From: DAOMOD01 sp035444205
GTDB taxonomy: Bacteria > Pseudomonadota > Gammaproteobacteria > Xanthomonadales > BPKI01
Direction of reading: 5' to 3'
Length of the DNA: 58,990 nucleotides
Assembly (NCBI GenBank): GCA_035444205.1
Contig: DAOMOD010000002.1
Span: 1-58,990, forward strand
Below are positions 41,960-51,159 of this stretch, piece by piece. The notes below the pieces were generated by a model that searched no databases, was not told the DNA's origin, and saw only the letters and a program-made list of their open reading frames with translations. The stretch's first letter is position 1, and every line of letters starts with the position of its first letter. Made by a program: the position numbers and the translations under genes.

Positions 41960-43869
41960 CCTTGCTGCGCATCATCCTCTCGACAACGATGGCGGTCGCA
42001 GGCGGACTCGCGCACGCCGACGCTCCTCCGATCCGCGATTTCGTGCTCCCTGCGCTGTTCGACCAGGCTGTCCTTTCGCCGGACGGCACGTACCTGGCGC
42101 TCCTCGTGCCGGAACAGGACATGACGTTCCTGTCCGTGTTTCGCGTGGCCGACAAATCGCCCGTCTCACGATGGGACTTCGGCAGTGGCCACCACGTGCG
42201 GCGCGTCACCTGGGTCACCGAGGAGCGCTTCCTGGTCGAGGTCGCGCCGCTCGTCGGCAGACTGGATCAAGTCGACGTGCTGCGCACCTCGTACCTCGGC
42301 AATGCCGACGGTAGCCGACGCCAAAGCCTGGGCAATGGACCGCTGTTCAAGCTGATCGACGTGATGAAGGAGGATCCCGGGCACATCCTGATGATGGATG
42401 TACTCTCGCCAAGGCTCGTGCGCATGAGCATCCTCGACGGCAGCACCCGAGTCCATGCCACACTGCCACGCGGTACGCATTCTGCCATCCTGGACCGGGA
42501 CCTGCGGCCCCGCTTTGTGACCGTGAGGAGCGAGGCTGCTCAAGCCAGCTCGTTTCAGCGCGACGGCGACGCTGGCTGGGCACCGATGACCGTACACGGG
42601 CAATCGCCTGATGGCTCCCGCGTGCCGGAACGGCTGGATCGCAACGACCGCCTGCTTTACATGTACGCCACCGATGCCGGCGGGCCTCGTCGACTGGTCC
42701 GCTACGATCCGGCCAACGGCACCATGGAGGAGTTGCACCGGCACCCCCACGTGCAAATGGGCGAACTGCTTGTCGCTGCGGACGGCAGCGATGCCTACGG
42801 CGTCAGCTACCTGCCGGGGCGCCCGCGCCACCATGTATTCGATCCGGATCATCCCGAGGCGCGGCTTCTGCGTGCGATCGAGGCGGCCTTCCCGGATCAC
42901 CACGTCAGCATCGAGAGCCGTACCTGGGATGGGCGCCTGGTCCTGGTCCTTGCCGCCAGCGATGTCGATCCTGGCAGCCTTTACCTGGTGGACACCAGCA
43001 GCCTGCAGGCCTCCTTCCTGTTGGCGCGGCGGCCGTGGATCGACCCGCAGCGGATGGCCCCGATGCGGCCCATCACGATGACCGCGCGCGACAGTACTGT
43101 CCTTCACGGCTACCTCACCCTGCCGCGCCAGGCTGAGGGCAAGCGCCTGCCTCTGGTGGTGCGACCACACGGCGATCCGCTGGCAGGCCGGGACGTCTGG
43201 ACCTTCCACGACGAAGTGCAGCTCCTCGCCAGCCGCGGCTACGCGGTGCTGCAGATCAACTACCGGGGATCCGCCGGCTACGGCTACGCATTCTTGCGGC
43301 ACGGCTTCCAGGCCTTGGGCCAGACGATGCAGGACGACATCACCGATGCGACGCGCTGGGCGATCAACGAAGGGATCGTCGATCCGGAACGGATCTGCAT
43401 TTATGGCGCCTCTTTCGGAGGCTATTCGGCATTGATGGGCGTTGTACGCGAACCTGAGCTGTATCGGTGCGCCATCGGCTATGCGGGCATCTACAGCCTG
43501 CCTCTGCTGCGCAGTCGCGGCACGAGCCAAAGCATGCACTACTTCAAGAGATTCCTGGCCATCATTGCAGGCTCCAGACGCAACGAGCTGCGCGAACGCT
43601 CACCGGCCAACCACGCGGAACGCATCCAGGTACCGGTGCTGCTGGCACACGGCCGGCGCGATCAGCGCGCGTCGATCCATCAATTCGATGCCATGCAGCG
43701 CGCGCTCGCGGCTGCCCGCAAGCCACACAAGACCTTCGTCGTGGACGAGGAGGGTCACGGCTACTTTGCGGTGAGCAGCAGGGCGGACTTCTACGAAAGG
43801 ATGCTCGCGTTCCTCGCGGATAACATCGGCGCTGGGGCGGAGCATTCGGTCGAATCCGCGAATCCCTGA
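41956..43869 (+). CDS. Exported prolyl-oligopeptidase family S9 peptidase
   Basis: A 637-residue protein with a signal peptide (IILSTTMAVAGGLAHA), an N-terminal beta-propeller-like part, and a C-terminal alpha/beta hydrolase domain. The catalytic serine is in GASFGGYSAL, the aspartate in LLAHGRRDQRASIHQ, and the histidine in DEEGHGYFAV. A conserved S9C block (LQINYRGSAGYGYAFL) is present. It is a dipeptidyl-peptidase/acylaminoacyl-peptidase relative, probably periplasmic. It is translationally coupled to the hydrolase upstream (ATGA) and homologous to the peptidase at 48400. Confidence 0.92.
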   Translation: MTLLRIILSTTMAVAGGLAHADAPPIRDFVLPALFDQAVLSPDGTYLALLVPEQDMTFLSVFRVADKSPVSRWDFGSGHHVRRVTWVTEERFLVEVAPLVGRLDQVDVLRTSYLGNADGSRRQSLGNGPLFKLIDVMKEDPGHILMMDVLSPRLVRMSILDGSTRVHATLPRGTHSAILDRDLRPRFVTVRSEAAQASSFQRDGDAGWAPMTVHGQSPDGSRVPERLDRNDRLLYMYATDAGGPRRLVRYDPANGTMEELHRHPHVQMGELLVAADGSDAYGVSYLPGRPRHHVFDPDHPEARLLRAIEAAFPDHHVSIESRTWDGRLVLVLAASDVDPGSLYLVDTSSLQASFLLARRPWIDPQRMAPMRPITMTARDSTVLHGYLTLPRQAEGKRLPLVVRPHGDPLAGRDVWTFHDEVQLLASRGYAVLQINYRGSAGYGYAFLRHGFQALGQTMQDDITDATRWAINEGIVDPERICIYGASFGGYSALMGVVREPELYRCAIGYAGIYSLPLLRSRGTSQSMHYFKRFLAIIAGSRRNELRERSPANHAERIQVPVLLAHGRRDQRASIHQFDAMQRALAAARKPHKTFVVDEEGHGYFAVSSRADFYERMLAFLADNIGAGAEHSVESANP

Positions 43870-43910
43870 ATCCTAGCGATCGGCGGCATGGCCCGGACTT
43901 GTCCGGGTTC

Positions 43911-44036
43911 GGCCGTCACGACGCGCGCAACTGCATTCTCGACGGCTGCGGGCATATGACGATGATGGAGAAACCGGTGGAGACGGCGGTGCAGCTGGGT
44001 GCGTTTGTTCGTTCCGTTGGCGCGCGCGAACCCTGA
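43911..44036 (+). pseudogene. Duplicated 3' fragment of the alpha/beta hydrolase gene
   Basis: The frame reads HDARNCILDGCGHMTMMEKP, then VETAVQLGAF, and stops at 44034-44036. It closely matches the end of the hydrolase at 40949 (HDARTRILDGCGHMPMMEKP, VETAALLAAF). There is no upstream sequence for the rest of the gene, so this is a truncated duplicate between two peptidase genes. Confidence 0.85.
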
Positions 44037-44132
44037 GCCCGGGGTCCGTACGCATCGCAAGTCGGGCGCTGGACAACGCGCGGCGCGGGAGGCATGGTGT
44101 CGCTGCATCCGGACATGGAATCGGAGGATCGC

Positions 44133-46422
44133 ATGATATCTGTCCGTCAGATGGTGATCGTGGCCTTGATTGCGTCGGGCAACTGCGCGCAGGCGCGCGA
44201 TGGAGCCTTTGAGGCACAGCTTCGCTTCGAGGTATCCGAGGCCAGGGAGGGTGAGCCGCCCCCCGGCTGGGAGGCCGCCCCGCCGGAATCGGTGGCACTG
44301 GTTCGGGACATGGCGCATGGCGGCGATGCCTCCGTGCGGATCGAACGCGATGCCGATGCGGCCGGTGAACGAAGCATGCTGTTTCGAACCGTCGACGTGG
44401 ATTTCGTCGGCAGCTGGATCGAATTGCGCGGTGTGTTTCGGATGGATTCGATCACGAATCACGCCGGACTCTTGCTGCGCCAGAACGGCGAAGCGGGCAT
44501 GCTTCGTTTCGACACGATGCAGGTTGGTGAATTTCACGGCACGGCGGACTGGCAGACCATCAGCCTCCGGCAACGCCTGCATCCGGACACGCGAACGCTG
44601 CAGTTCGGCGTGCATCTCTCGGGAACGGGTCGGCTGTGGGTTGACGAGGTGGAGATCCTCGTCGACGGACGACGTTTTTCCGAGTCGCCCCGCCGTATCG
44701 AGCTGCCTGGCTTCGCCTCACCGACCATCCTCGACACCGATCTTGCTTTCGCCGAAGGTTCCGGTGTCACCAGCGACGCGCTGACTTCGCAACTGGTCGA
44801 GCATGTCGCCGCGCTCGGCGAGGTCTGGGGCTTTCTCAAGTACCATCACCCGCGTGTCACCCGCGGCGAGCTGCACTGGGACTTCGAGCTGTTCCGCGTC
44901 CTGCCGCGTGTGCTTGGCGCTATCGACGCCGATGCGCGCAATGCCGTGCTGGTGGCCTGGATCGACGGCATCGGCATGCCCGAGCCCTGCCGACCCTGTG
45001 CGCAACCGACCGAGCATGTTCACCTCGAGGCGCCGCTGGCATGGTTGGGGGATACCGAGCGGCTGGGCGACGCGCTCTCCGATCGGTTGCGGCGGATCCA
45101 CGAAAATCGCCGCGCCGACCCGCGGCAGTTCTACGTCGCCATAGCGCCAGGTCCCGGGAATCCGGATTTCGCGCGTGAGCTTTCCTACGACGCCATGCGC
45201 GAACCCGACGCAGGCTATCGCATCCTTGCGGTTCTGCGGCTCTGGAACATCGTTCGCTACTGGTTTCCCTACCGTGACCTGATCGACGATGACTGGAACG
45301 CAGTTCTGCGCGAGTTTCTGCCGCGCATCGTCGAGGCTGCCGATCGCTCTGCCTACGACCTCGTTATGATGGCCATGATGGCGCGAATCCAGGACGGCCA
45401 TGCCACTCTGCTGCCCTTGACTCCGCGTCCGCCGCGCGGCACCTGCAACTGGCCGGTTGCCCTGCGATTCCTGGAGGGACGCCCCGTCGTGGTGGGCATC
45501 GAGAGCATGGAAGGCGAAGCGCCTTCGCCGCTGCGGATCGGTGACATCATCGAGGCGATCGACGGCCAGCCGGTGGACCGTCTCGAGGCGGCCTGGTCGC
45601 CCTACTACTCGGCCTCGCACCACGTCGCACGGCGGTTCAGTCTGGCGCGATTCATGACGAAAGGGGCCTGTGGAGATTCCATCGCTTCGATCGTGCGCAA
45701 CGGTGCTTCCGTTGCGGTCGCGGTCGAGCGCCATCGCAGACGTGCATGGCGGCCGCATCACTTCGATCGTCCGGGGCCGGCCTTCCAGCGCNNNNNNNNN
45801 NTCCGAAGGCGTGGTGTACCTGAATCCCCTTGCTGTCGATGCTGCCGAGGTGCGTGACCATGTGCAGCGGGCGACGGGCGCCATGGGGATGGTGATCGAC
45901 GTCCGCAGCTACCCGTCGGCATCCGGCGGGTTCGCGCTAGCCACGCACCTGGTGACCGCGCCATCGGAATTCTTTCTGCTTTCGAAGGCCGACCCGGCCA
46001 ATCCCGGAGCCTTCGGTTTCGCACCACCCAGCACGATCTTTCCGGCCGCGCCACATTACCATGGCAGGGTGGCGATACTGGTCGATGAATCGACGCAGAG
46101 CGCCGCTGAAACGATAGGCATGATGCTGCGCACAGTCCCGGGTGCGGTGGTCGTCGGCAGCCGCACCGCCGCGGCCAACGGCAATGTCTCGGACTTCCCG
46201 CTTCCAGGGGGTCTGCGCGGACGGATCAGCGGGATCGGCGTGTTCTATCCCGACCGCTCGCCCACCCAGCGCATCGGCATCATCCCCGACATCGTCGCGA
46301 CACCCACCATCGAAGGCATCCGCCAGGGCCGCGACGAGGTGCTGGAGGCGGCGCTTCGGCACATCTACGGCGACGATGCCGATGAGGACGCGATCCGGCG
46401 CATGGCGTTGCGTCCCGACTGA
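44133..46422 (+). CDS. Exported S41 family peptidase, interrupted by an assembly gap
   Basis: A protein of about 760 residues with a signal peptide (MVIVALIASGNCAQA), an N-terminal carbohydrate-binding-like domain and a tail-specific-protease domain. The conserved RLWNIVRYWFPYRDLIDDDW is present, as is a PDZ-like segment (RIGDIIEAIDGQPVDRL). The catalytic region is VAILVDESTQSAAET. Ten N at 45792-45801 break the frame: the part before and the part after are in different frames as written. The family join would read FQR-L-SEGVVYL, needing only about three bases, so the gene is probably intact. The start at 44133 has GGAGG upstream. It is the third of four exported peptidases here. Confidence 0.87.
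45792..45801. other. Assembly gap (ten N)
   Basis: A run of ten N within the S41 peptidase gene. The length is arbitrary: the family alignment suggests the true gap is about one codon, giving an in-frame join. Confidence 0.95.
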
Positions 46423-46433
46423 AGCGGCTCTTC

Positions 46434-46505
46434 GTAGAGCGGAGCTTGCTCCGCTCAGGGGTGAGGGCGCACCGAAAGGGGACGGTGCCGAGCAAGCTCG
46501 GCACC
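46434..46505. repeat. Paired extragenic palindromes, copy A
   Basis: Two palindromes lie here: GAGCGGAGCTTGCTCCGCTC at 46437-46456 (preceded by GTA) and GGTGCCGAGCAAGCTCGGCACC (GGTGCC...GGCACC) at 46484-46505. Both recur together at 50376-50448 in the opposite order. A direct repeat CGAAAGACGTGCGG follows at 46507-46520 and 46548-46561. The cluster sits in the 150-base gap between convergent peptidase genes and is likely a terminator. Confidence 0.8.
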
Positions 46506-46572
46506 ACGAAAGACGTGCGGACAACTGGCCGCCAGGGCCGCGCGCCTCGAAAGACGTGCGGGCGACCGGCTG

Positions 46573-48261
46573 TTACTGCCGCGCGTCGGCGCTCTGCTCG
46601 CGCACGGCGCGGAACTCGGTGCCTTCGTACCAGTTCGGCCAGCGGCTCTCGTTGGCGATGCGTCCGGCCACCGTCTTGAGCAGCTCGATATCCTGGATCA
46701 CGCCACGCAGATCCCATTCGGGGTCGAAGATATCGCTCGGCTTGTGGTAGCGATTCTGGTTGTAGTCGGCCTGAATCGCCTGGCCGTATTCCTGGCCCTT
46801 CTCGATGTGGTCGGTGCCGCCCTTGGCGTACAGCGCGGGCACGCCGGCCTTGGCGAAGTTGAAGTGATCGGAGCGGTAGTAGTAGCCGCGCTCGGGGTGC
46901 TCCTCCTGCACCACGATGCGGTTCTGCGCCGCGGCGGCTTCCTTGAGGTAGTCCTCCAGCTCGGAGTTGCCGTAGCCCACCACCACCACGTCGCGGGTCG
47001 GGCCGACCACGGTCATGGCGTCCATGTTGATGACGGCGGCGGTGGTTTCCAGGGGATAGAGCGGGTTCTCGGCGTACCAGCGCGAACCGAGCAGTCCGGA
47101 TTCCTCCAGCGTCACCGCCGCGAACACCAGGCTGCGGCGCGGACGCTCGCCGGCGGCGAAGGCTTCCGCCAGCTCCAGCAGGGCGGCGACGCCGGTGGCG
47201 TTATCGATGGCGCCATTGAAGATGCCCTCGCTGCCGGGCCGGCCGAACACGCGGCCCAGGTGGTCCCAGTGCGCCATGAACAGCACGTACTCCTCCGGCG
47301 CTTCGCTGCCGGGCAGTACGCCGATGACGTTGTTGGAACTGGCGGTGCGCACGCGCTGGCCGATGCTGGCCGAGGCGGTGGTGTCGAGATCGACGGCACG
47401 AAACGCACGCGTACTGGCCTGCTCCATCAAGGCCGAAAGATCATGGCCGGCGCGGGCGAACATGGCTGCCGCGGCCTCGCCGCTGATCCAGCCCTGTATG
47501 TCCAGACGCGGCGGCGCGTTGTCGCCATCGGGCAGGTCGAACTGCGGGCCGGTCCATGAGTTGAACACGACTTCCCATGGATAGCTGGCCGCTGCGGTCT
47601 CATGAATGATCAGCGCGGCGGCGGCGCCCTGGCGCGCGGCTTCCTCGTACTTGTAGGTCCAGCGGCCGTAGTAGGTCATGGTGTTGCCGCGGAACAGTTC
47701 GGGATCCTGGGTGGCGAAGCCGGGATCGTTGACCAGCACGACCACGGTCTTGCCGGTCACGTCGAGGCCCTCGTAGTCGTTCCAGCCGTATTCCGGGGCG
47801 ACGATGCCGTAGCCGACGAAGACCATGGCCGAGTCGTCGATGCCGATGCGCTCGACCGGGCGGGTGGAGCCCAGCACCACCTCGGTATTGGCGGCCAGCA
47901 CCACCTCCTCGTCGCCCTGGCGCAACAGCAGCGACGACTCTTCCGGGCGCGTGATCTCGACCATGGGCACCGCCTGGAACCACTCGCCGCGGTTGCCCGG
48001 CGCAAGGCCGATGCGGCCGAAGTGCTCGCTGAGGTACGCGGTGGTAAGGCGCTCGCCACGGCTGCCTGGGGCGCGCCCCTCGAATTCGTCGGACGCCAGG
48101 GTCTCGACGTGCGCGGCGTAGTCGGCCTCGGTGATGGCGGCGCTGAACTGGTGCGCGACGACAGCCTCTTCCTCCGCGGGTGCAGGCGCCGCGGCGGGTG
48201 GTTCCTCACGGCCACATGCCGTCAGGGCGAGCAGGACAAGCGGCAGAAGCAGACGGCGCAT
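46573..48261 (-). CDS. M28 family zinc aminopeptidase, lipoprotein
   Basis: A 562-residue exopeptidase. A lipobox (LLALTACG) predicts a lipid-anchored, periplasm-facing enzyme. A PA domain is inserted at about 150-285. The zinc ligands are visible: His and Asp in AHWDHLG, Asp in NGAIDNATG, Glu in LEESGLLGS, Asp in INMDAM and the distal His in YHKPSDIFD. Similar M28 enzymes release amino acids from peptide N-termini. It diverges from the S9 peptidase at 48400, with 138 bases between the start codons. Confidence 0.93.
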   Translation of the reverse strand: MRRLLLPLVLLALTACGREEPPAAAPAPAEEEAVVAHQFSAAITEADYAAHVETLASDEFEGRAPGSRGERLTTAYLSEHFGRIGLAPGNRGEWFQAVPMVEITRPEESSLLLRQGDEEVVLAANTEVVLGSTRPVERIGIDDSAMVFVGYGIVAPEYGWNDYEGLDVTGKTVVVLVNDPGFATQDPELFRGNTMTYYGRWTYKYEEAARQGAAAALIIHETAAASYPWEVVFNSWTGPQFDLPDGDNAPPRLDIQGWISGEAAAAMFARAGHDLSALMEQASTRAFRAVDLDTTASASIGQRVRTASSNNVIGVLPGSEAPEEYVLFMAHWDHLGRVFGRPGSEGIFNGAIDNATGVAALLELAEAFAAGERPRRSLVFAAVTLEESGLLGSRWYAENPLYPLETTAAVINMDAMTVVGPTRDVVVVGYGNSELEDYLKEAAAAQNRIVVQEEHPERGYYYRSDHFNFAKAGVPALYAKGGTDHIEKGQEYGQAIQADYNQNRYHKPSDIFDPEWDLRGVIQDIELLKTVAGRIANESRWPNWYEGTEFRAVREQSADARQ

Positions 48262-48345
48262 GGGTCACCTGGATCGGGAAGAACGAGGGCCGAGGATGTT
48301 AGCAGCCTGTCCCGAGCGCAGCCACAGCTCCCTGTGCAAGGCCTC

Positions 48346-48351
48346 TATAAT
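48346..48351 (+). promoter_or_regulatory. Consensus -10 box TATAAT before the S9 peptidase gene
   Basis: TATAAT, rare in this GC-rich DNA, lies 49 bases before the ATG at 48400. The -35 region about 17 bases upstream (ACAGCT) is weak. This is a plausible housekeeping promoter for the peptidase gene. Confidence 0.5.
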
Positions 48352-48399
48352 GGCGGCTTCGCTGCACTGTCGCAGCGATCGCCAACGGAGCCCCAGATC

Positions 48400-50373
48400 A
48401 TGTTGCGTGTCGTCCTCGCCCTGTTCACCGTCGCCATGGTCGGCGCCGCTCATGCCCGTCCGCCGCAGCTACCGGTGGAGGAGTTCTTCCGCAAGCCCGA
48501 GTTCGCGCAGATGAGCCTGTCGCCGGACGGCACGCACCTGGCGGCGCTGATGCCGGTCAAGACCGCCGCCGGCACCACGCGCATGAACATCGTCGTCATG
48601 GAGCTCGACACACGCCAGCCGCGCGTGGTGACGCGGGTCGAGAACCAGGACGTGAGCGGGTTCGTATGGGCCACCAACCACCGCCTGCTGTTCTTCATGG
48701 ACAAGGACGGCAACGAGAGCTTCGGCATCTGGGCGGTCGATCGCGACGGTGGCCGCGGCCGCGTGCTGGCGCCGGCGCTCGAATCCCAGGTCCGCGATGG
48801 CAGTTTCATCGTGCGCATTACCAGTCTGCTCGATCTTCTGCACGGCGACGACGACCACGTGCTGGTCACCAACAACGATCGCAACGTCGCCTATCCCGAC
48901 GTCTACCGCATGAACATCATGAACGGACGCAAGCGCATGGTGCAGCGCAATCCGGGCGACGTGGTGGGCTGGGGTACTGACTGGGAGGGCCGGGTGGTGA
49001 TGGCGGCAGCGCGCGATGGCCTGCGCACCATCATCCGCTACCGCTGGCCCGGCAGCGACACCTGGGAGACCATGTCCGAAGCCGGCTTCGGTGAGCCGGC
49101 GCTGGCGCCGGCAGGGCAGGTGCTGAAGGACGGGCGAACCCTCTACGTGGCCTCCACCCTCACGCCCGAGGGCACCCGCCGCGACCGCGCTGCCATCTAT
49201 TCCTATGATCTGCCAACCCGCAAGCTCGGTGAGCTGGTCTTCGAACATCCGCTGGTGGATGTCCAGGGCGTATCCATGTCGCGCAAGACACGCGAGCCGA
49301 TGTGGATTTCCTACCTCGCGGAACGTCCCGGACAGCATTTCCTGGATTCCCGGTGGGCACGCATCCAGGCGACCCTGGACAAGGCCCTCCCCGACACCAT
49401 CAACTCCATCAGCAGCCTCAGCGAGGACGAGAAGCTTGCGATCGTCACCGCCTGGTCCAGCACGCAGCCCGGACGCTACTACCTGTTCGACGTCGAGAAC
49501 CCGCGCCTCGAGGAACTGGCAGCCTCGCGCGAATGGCTCAAGCCCGAGCACATGGCGCCGATGCAGCCAGTCGCCTTCGAGTCGCGCGACGGACTCACCC
49601 TGCATGGCTACCTGACCACGCCGCGCGGCGTGGAGGCGAAGGACCTGCCCCTCATCGTGCATCCACACGGCGGCCCCTGGGCTCGCGACGCCTACGGCTT
49701 CAGACCCGAGATCCAGTTCCTCGCCAATCGCGGCTATGCGGTGCTGCAGGTCAACTTCCGCGGCTCCACCGGCTACGGCCAGGACCTGCTGATGGCGGGC
49801 AACCGCGAGTGGGGCTTCAAGATGCAGGACGACGTTACCGATGCAGTGCGCTGGGCCATCGACCAGGGCATCGCCGACGGCGACCGCGTATGCATCTACG
49901 GCGCCAGCTACGGCGGTTACGCCACCATGGCCGGACTGGCCTACACGCCGGAACTGTACCGCTGCGGCATCAACTACGTGGGCGTCACCTCGATTCCTCT
50001 GCTGTTCGATTCCGCGCCGCGCGCCTGGGCGCCTGGGCTTGAGACCATGAAGAAGCAGATCGGCGATCCGCGCGAGGACAAGGCGATGCTGGAGGACCGC
50101 TCGCCGGTCAATCACGCCGAGCGCATCCAGGCGCCGGTGTTCATGGCCTATGGCAAACAGGATCCACGCGTGGTGATCAAGCACCTGGAGTTGATGGAGG
50201 CCGCATTGAAGCGCGCCGGCAAGCCCTACGAAGTCATGGTCAAGGACGACGAGGGCCACGGCTTCGGCAAGTTCGAGAACCAGGTGGAGTTCTACTCGGC
50301 GATGGAGCGTTTCCTGTCGCGGCACCTGGCGCCGCGCAGCACGCAGCCTGCGCCCCCCGGCGACGCGCCTTGA
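48400..50373 (+). CDS. Exported prolyl-oligopeptidase family S9 peptidase
   Basis: A 657-residue protein. It has a signal peptide (LALFTVAMVGAAHA), a propeller-like N-terminal domain and a C-terminal catalytic domain with Ser in GASYGGYATM, Asp in MAYGKQDPRVVIK and His in DDEGHGFGKF. It shares with the S9 peptidase at 41956 the block LQVNFRGSTGYGQDLL and the start PEFAQMSLSPDGTHLA. The start at 48400 has a GGAG about 10 bases upstream; 266 upstream in-frame codons run antisense to the M28 gene and are not real. Confidence 0.93.
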   Translation: MLRVVLALFTVAMVGAAHARPPQLPVEEFFRKPEFAQMSLSPDGTHLAALMPVKTAAGTTRMNIVVMELDTRQPRVVTRVENQDVSGFVWATNHRLLFFMDKDGNESFGIWAVDRDGGRGRVLAPALESQVRDGSFIVRITSLLDLLHGDDDHVLVTNNDRNVAYPDVYRMNIMNGRKRMVQRNPGDVVGWGTDWEGRVVMAAARDGLRTIIRYRWPGSDTWETMSEAGFGEPALAPAGQVLKDGRTLYVASTLTPEGTRRDRAAIYSYDLPTRKLGELVFEHPLVDVQGVSMSRKTREPMWISYLAERPGQHFLDSRWARIQATLDKALPDTINSISSLSEDEKLAIVTAWSSTQPGRYYLFDVENPRLEELAASREWLKPEHMAPMQPVAFESRDGLTLHGYLTTPRGVEAKDLPLIVHPHGGPWARDAYGFRPEIQFLANRGYAVLQVNFRGSTGYGQDLLMAGNREWGFKMQDDVTDAVRWAIDQGIADGDRVCIYGASYGGYATMAGLAYTPELYRCGINYVGVTSIPLLFDSAPRAWAPGLETMKKQIGDPREDKAMLEDRSPVNHAERIQAPVFMAYGKQDPRVVIKHLELMEAALKRAGKPYEVMVKDDEGHGFGKFENQVEFYSAMERFLSRHLAPRSTQPAPPGDAP

Positions 50374-50375
50374 TG

Positions 50376-50448
50376 GTGCCGAGCAGGCTCGGCACTACGA
50401 CACGCCGAAAGCGTGCGATGCTGTTGTAGAGCGGAGCTTGCTCCGCTC
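50376..50448. repeat. Paired extragenic palindromes, copy B
   Basis: GTGCCGAGCAGGCTCGGCAC at 50376-50395 and GAGCGGAGCTTGCTCCGCTC at 50429-50448 (preceded by GTA), with a small hairpin CACGC-CGAAA-GCGTG at 50401-50415 between them. They are the same two elements as at 46434-46505, in swapped order. They lie right after the S9 stop, before the convergent yceI-like gene. Confidence 0.8.
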
Positions 50449-50477
50449 AAGGACGCCGCGGAAACGCTGGTGGCGCC

Positions 50478-51059
50478 CTATGGCGCCGGGATGCGGGCCT
50501 CGAGGTTGATCACGATGGCGATCTCGTCGCCCACGTTGGGCACACCGTAGCTCATGCCCCAGTCGCTGCGTTTCAGGCTGCCCTCGGCACGGAATCCGAC
50601 GCGTGGCGTGCCGCGTCCGGGGTTCATGTCCAGCTTGTTCAGGGTGACATCCAGGCGCACCGGCAGCGTCTTGCCGATCATGGTGAGTTCGCCATGAAGC
50701 TCGAGACGGTTCTCGCCCACCTGCTTCACGGAGGTGCTGCGGAACTCGAGCGTGGCATGGGTCTCGACATCGAAGAAGTCGGGATTCCTGAGGTGCCGGT
50801 TGATGCCGTCATGATTCATGTCGACGCTGGCAGCCTCGATTGTTGCCGTGACCGAGGACTGCGTCCAGTCGTCGGTGTCGAGGTGCAAGGTTCCGTCGAT
50901 CATGCGGAACTGGCCGGTAAGATCGGTGAAACCAAGGTGGTCGACCGTGAACAGGACCTGGGTATGCGCCTTGTCGATTTCCCAGCGGTCCGCCGCATGG
51001 GTGTCGGCAAGGGTCAGTTGGGTGGTAAGAACGAGAATGAGAGCGGAAATGCGGATCAT
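50478..51059 (-). CDS. YceI-family periplasmic protein
   Basis: A 193-residue exported protein of the lipocalin-like YceI family, which binds polyisoprenoid lipids in the periplasm. A signal peptide (ALILVLTTQLTLADTHA) precedes the fold; the blocks WEIDKAHTQVLFTVDHLGFT and RSDWGMSYGVPNVGDEIAIV are typical. The ATG at 51059 follows AGGAGGT. It diverges from a LysR regulator across 100 bases, so that regulator probably controls it. Confidence 0.93.
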   Translation of the reverse strand: MIRISALILVLTTQLTLADTHAADRWEIDKAHTQVLFTVDHLGFTDLTGQFRMIDGTLHLDTDDWTQSSVTATIEAASVDMNHDGINRHLRNPDFFDVETHATLEFRSTSVKQVGENRLELHGELTMIGKTLPVRLDVTLNKLDMNPGRGTPRVGFRAEGSLKRSDWGMSYGVPNVGDEIAIVINLEARIPAP

Positions 51060-51108
51060 GGATACCTCCTGGAAGACGTCGTCCCAAGTCGGGCGTTGAA
51101 CATACAAA

Positions 51109-51156
51109 GTAGACAAACGCCACTATACTATCCGCTTCCAAGACATTCTTGTTTAC
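51109..51156. promoter_or_regulatory. Candidate LysR operator between yceI-like and lysR genes
   Basis: GTAGACAA (51109-51116) and TTGTTTAC (51149-51156) form an inverted repeat with one mismatch, 32 bases apart, flanking the AT-rich CACTATACTATCC. The placement in the divergent region matches a LysR regulator site with overlapping promoters. Confidence 0.45.
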
Positions 51157-51159
51157 AAA

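Noticed and set aside
47602..48399. 266-codon N-terminal extension of the S9 peptidase
   Set aside because: It lies antisense to the M28 peptidase gene. The ATG at 48400 has a ribosome site and begins a signal peptide.
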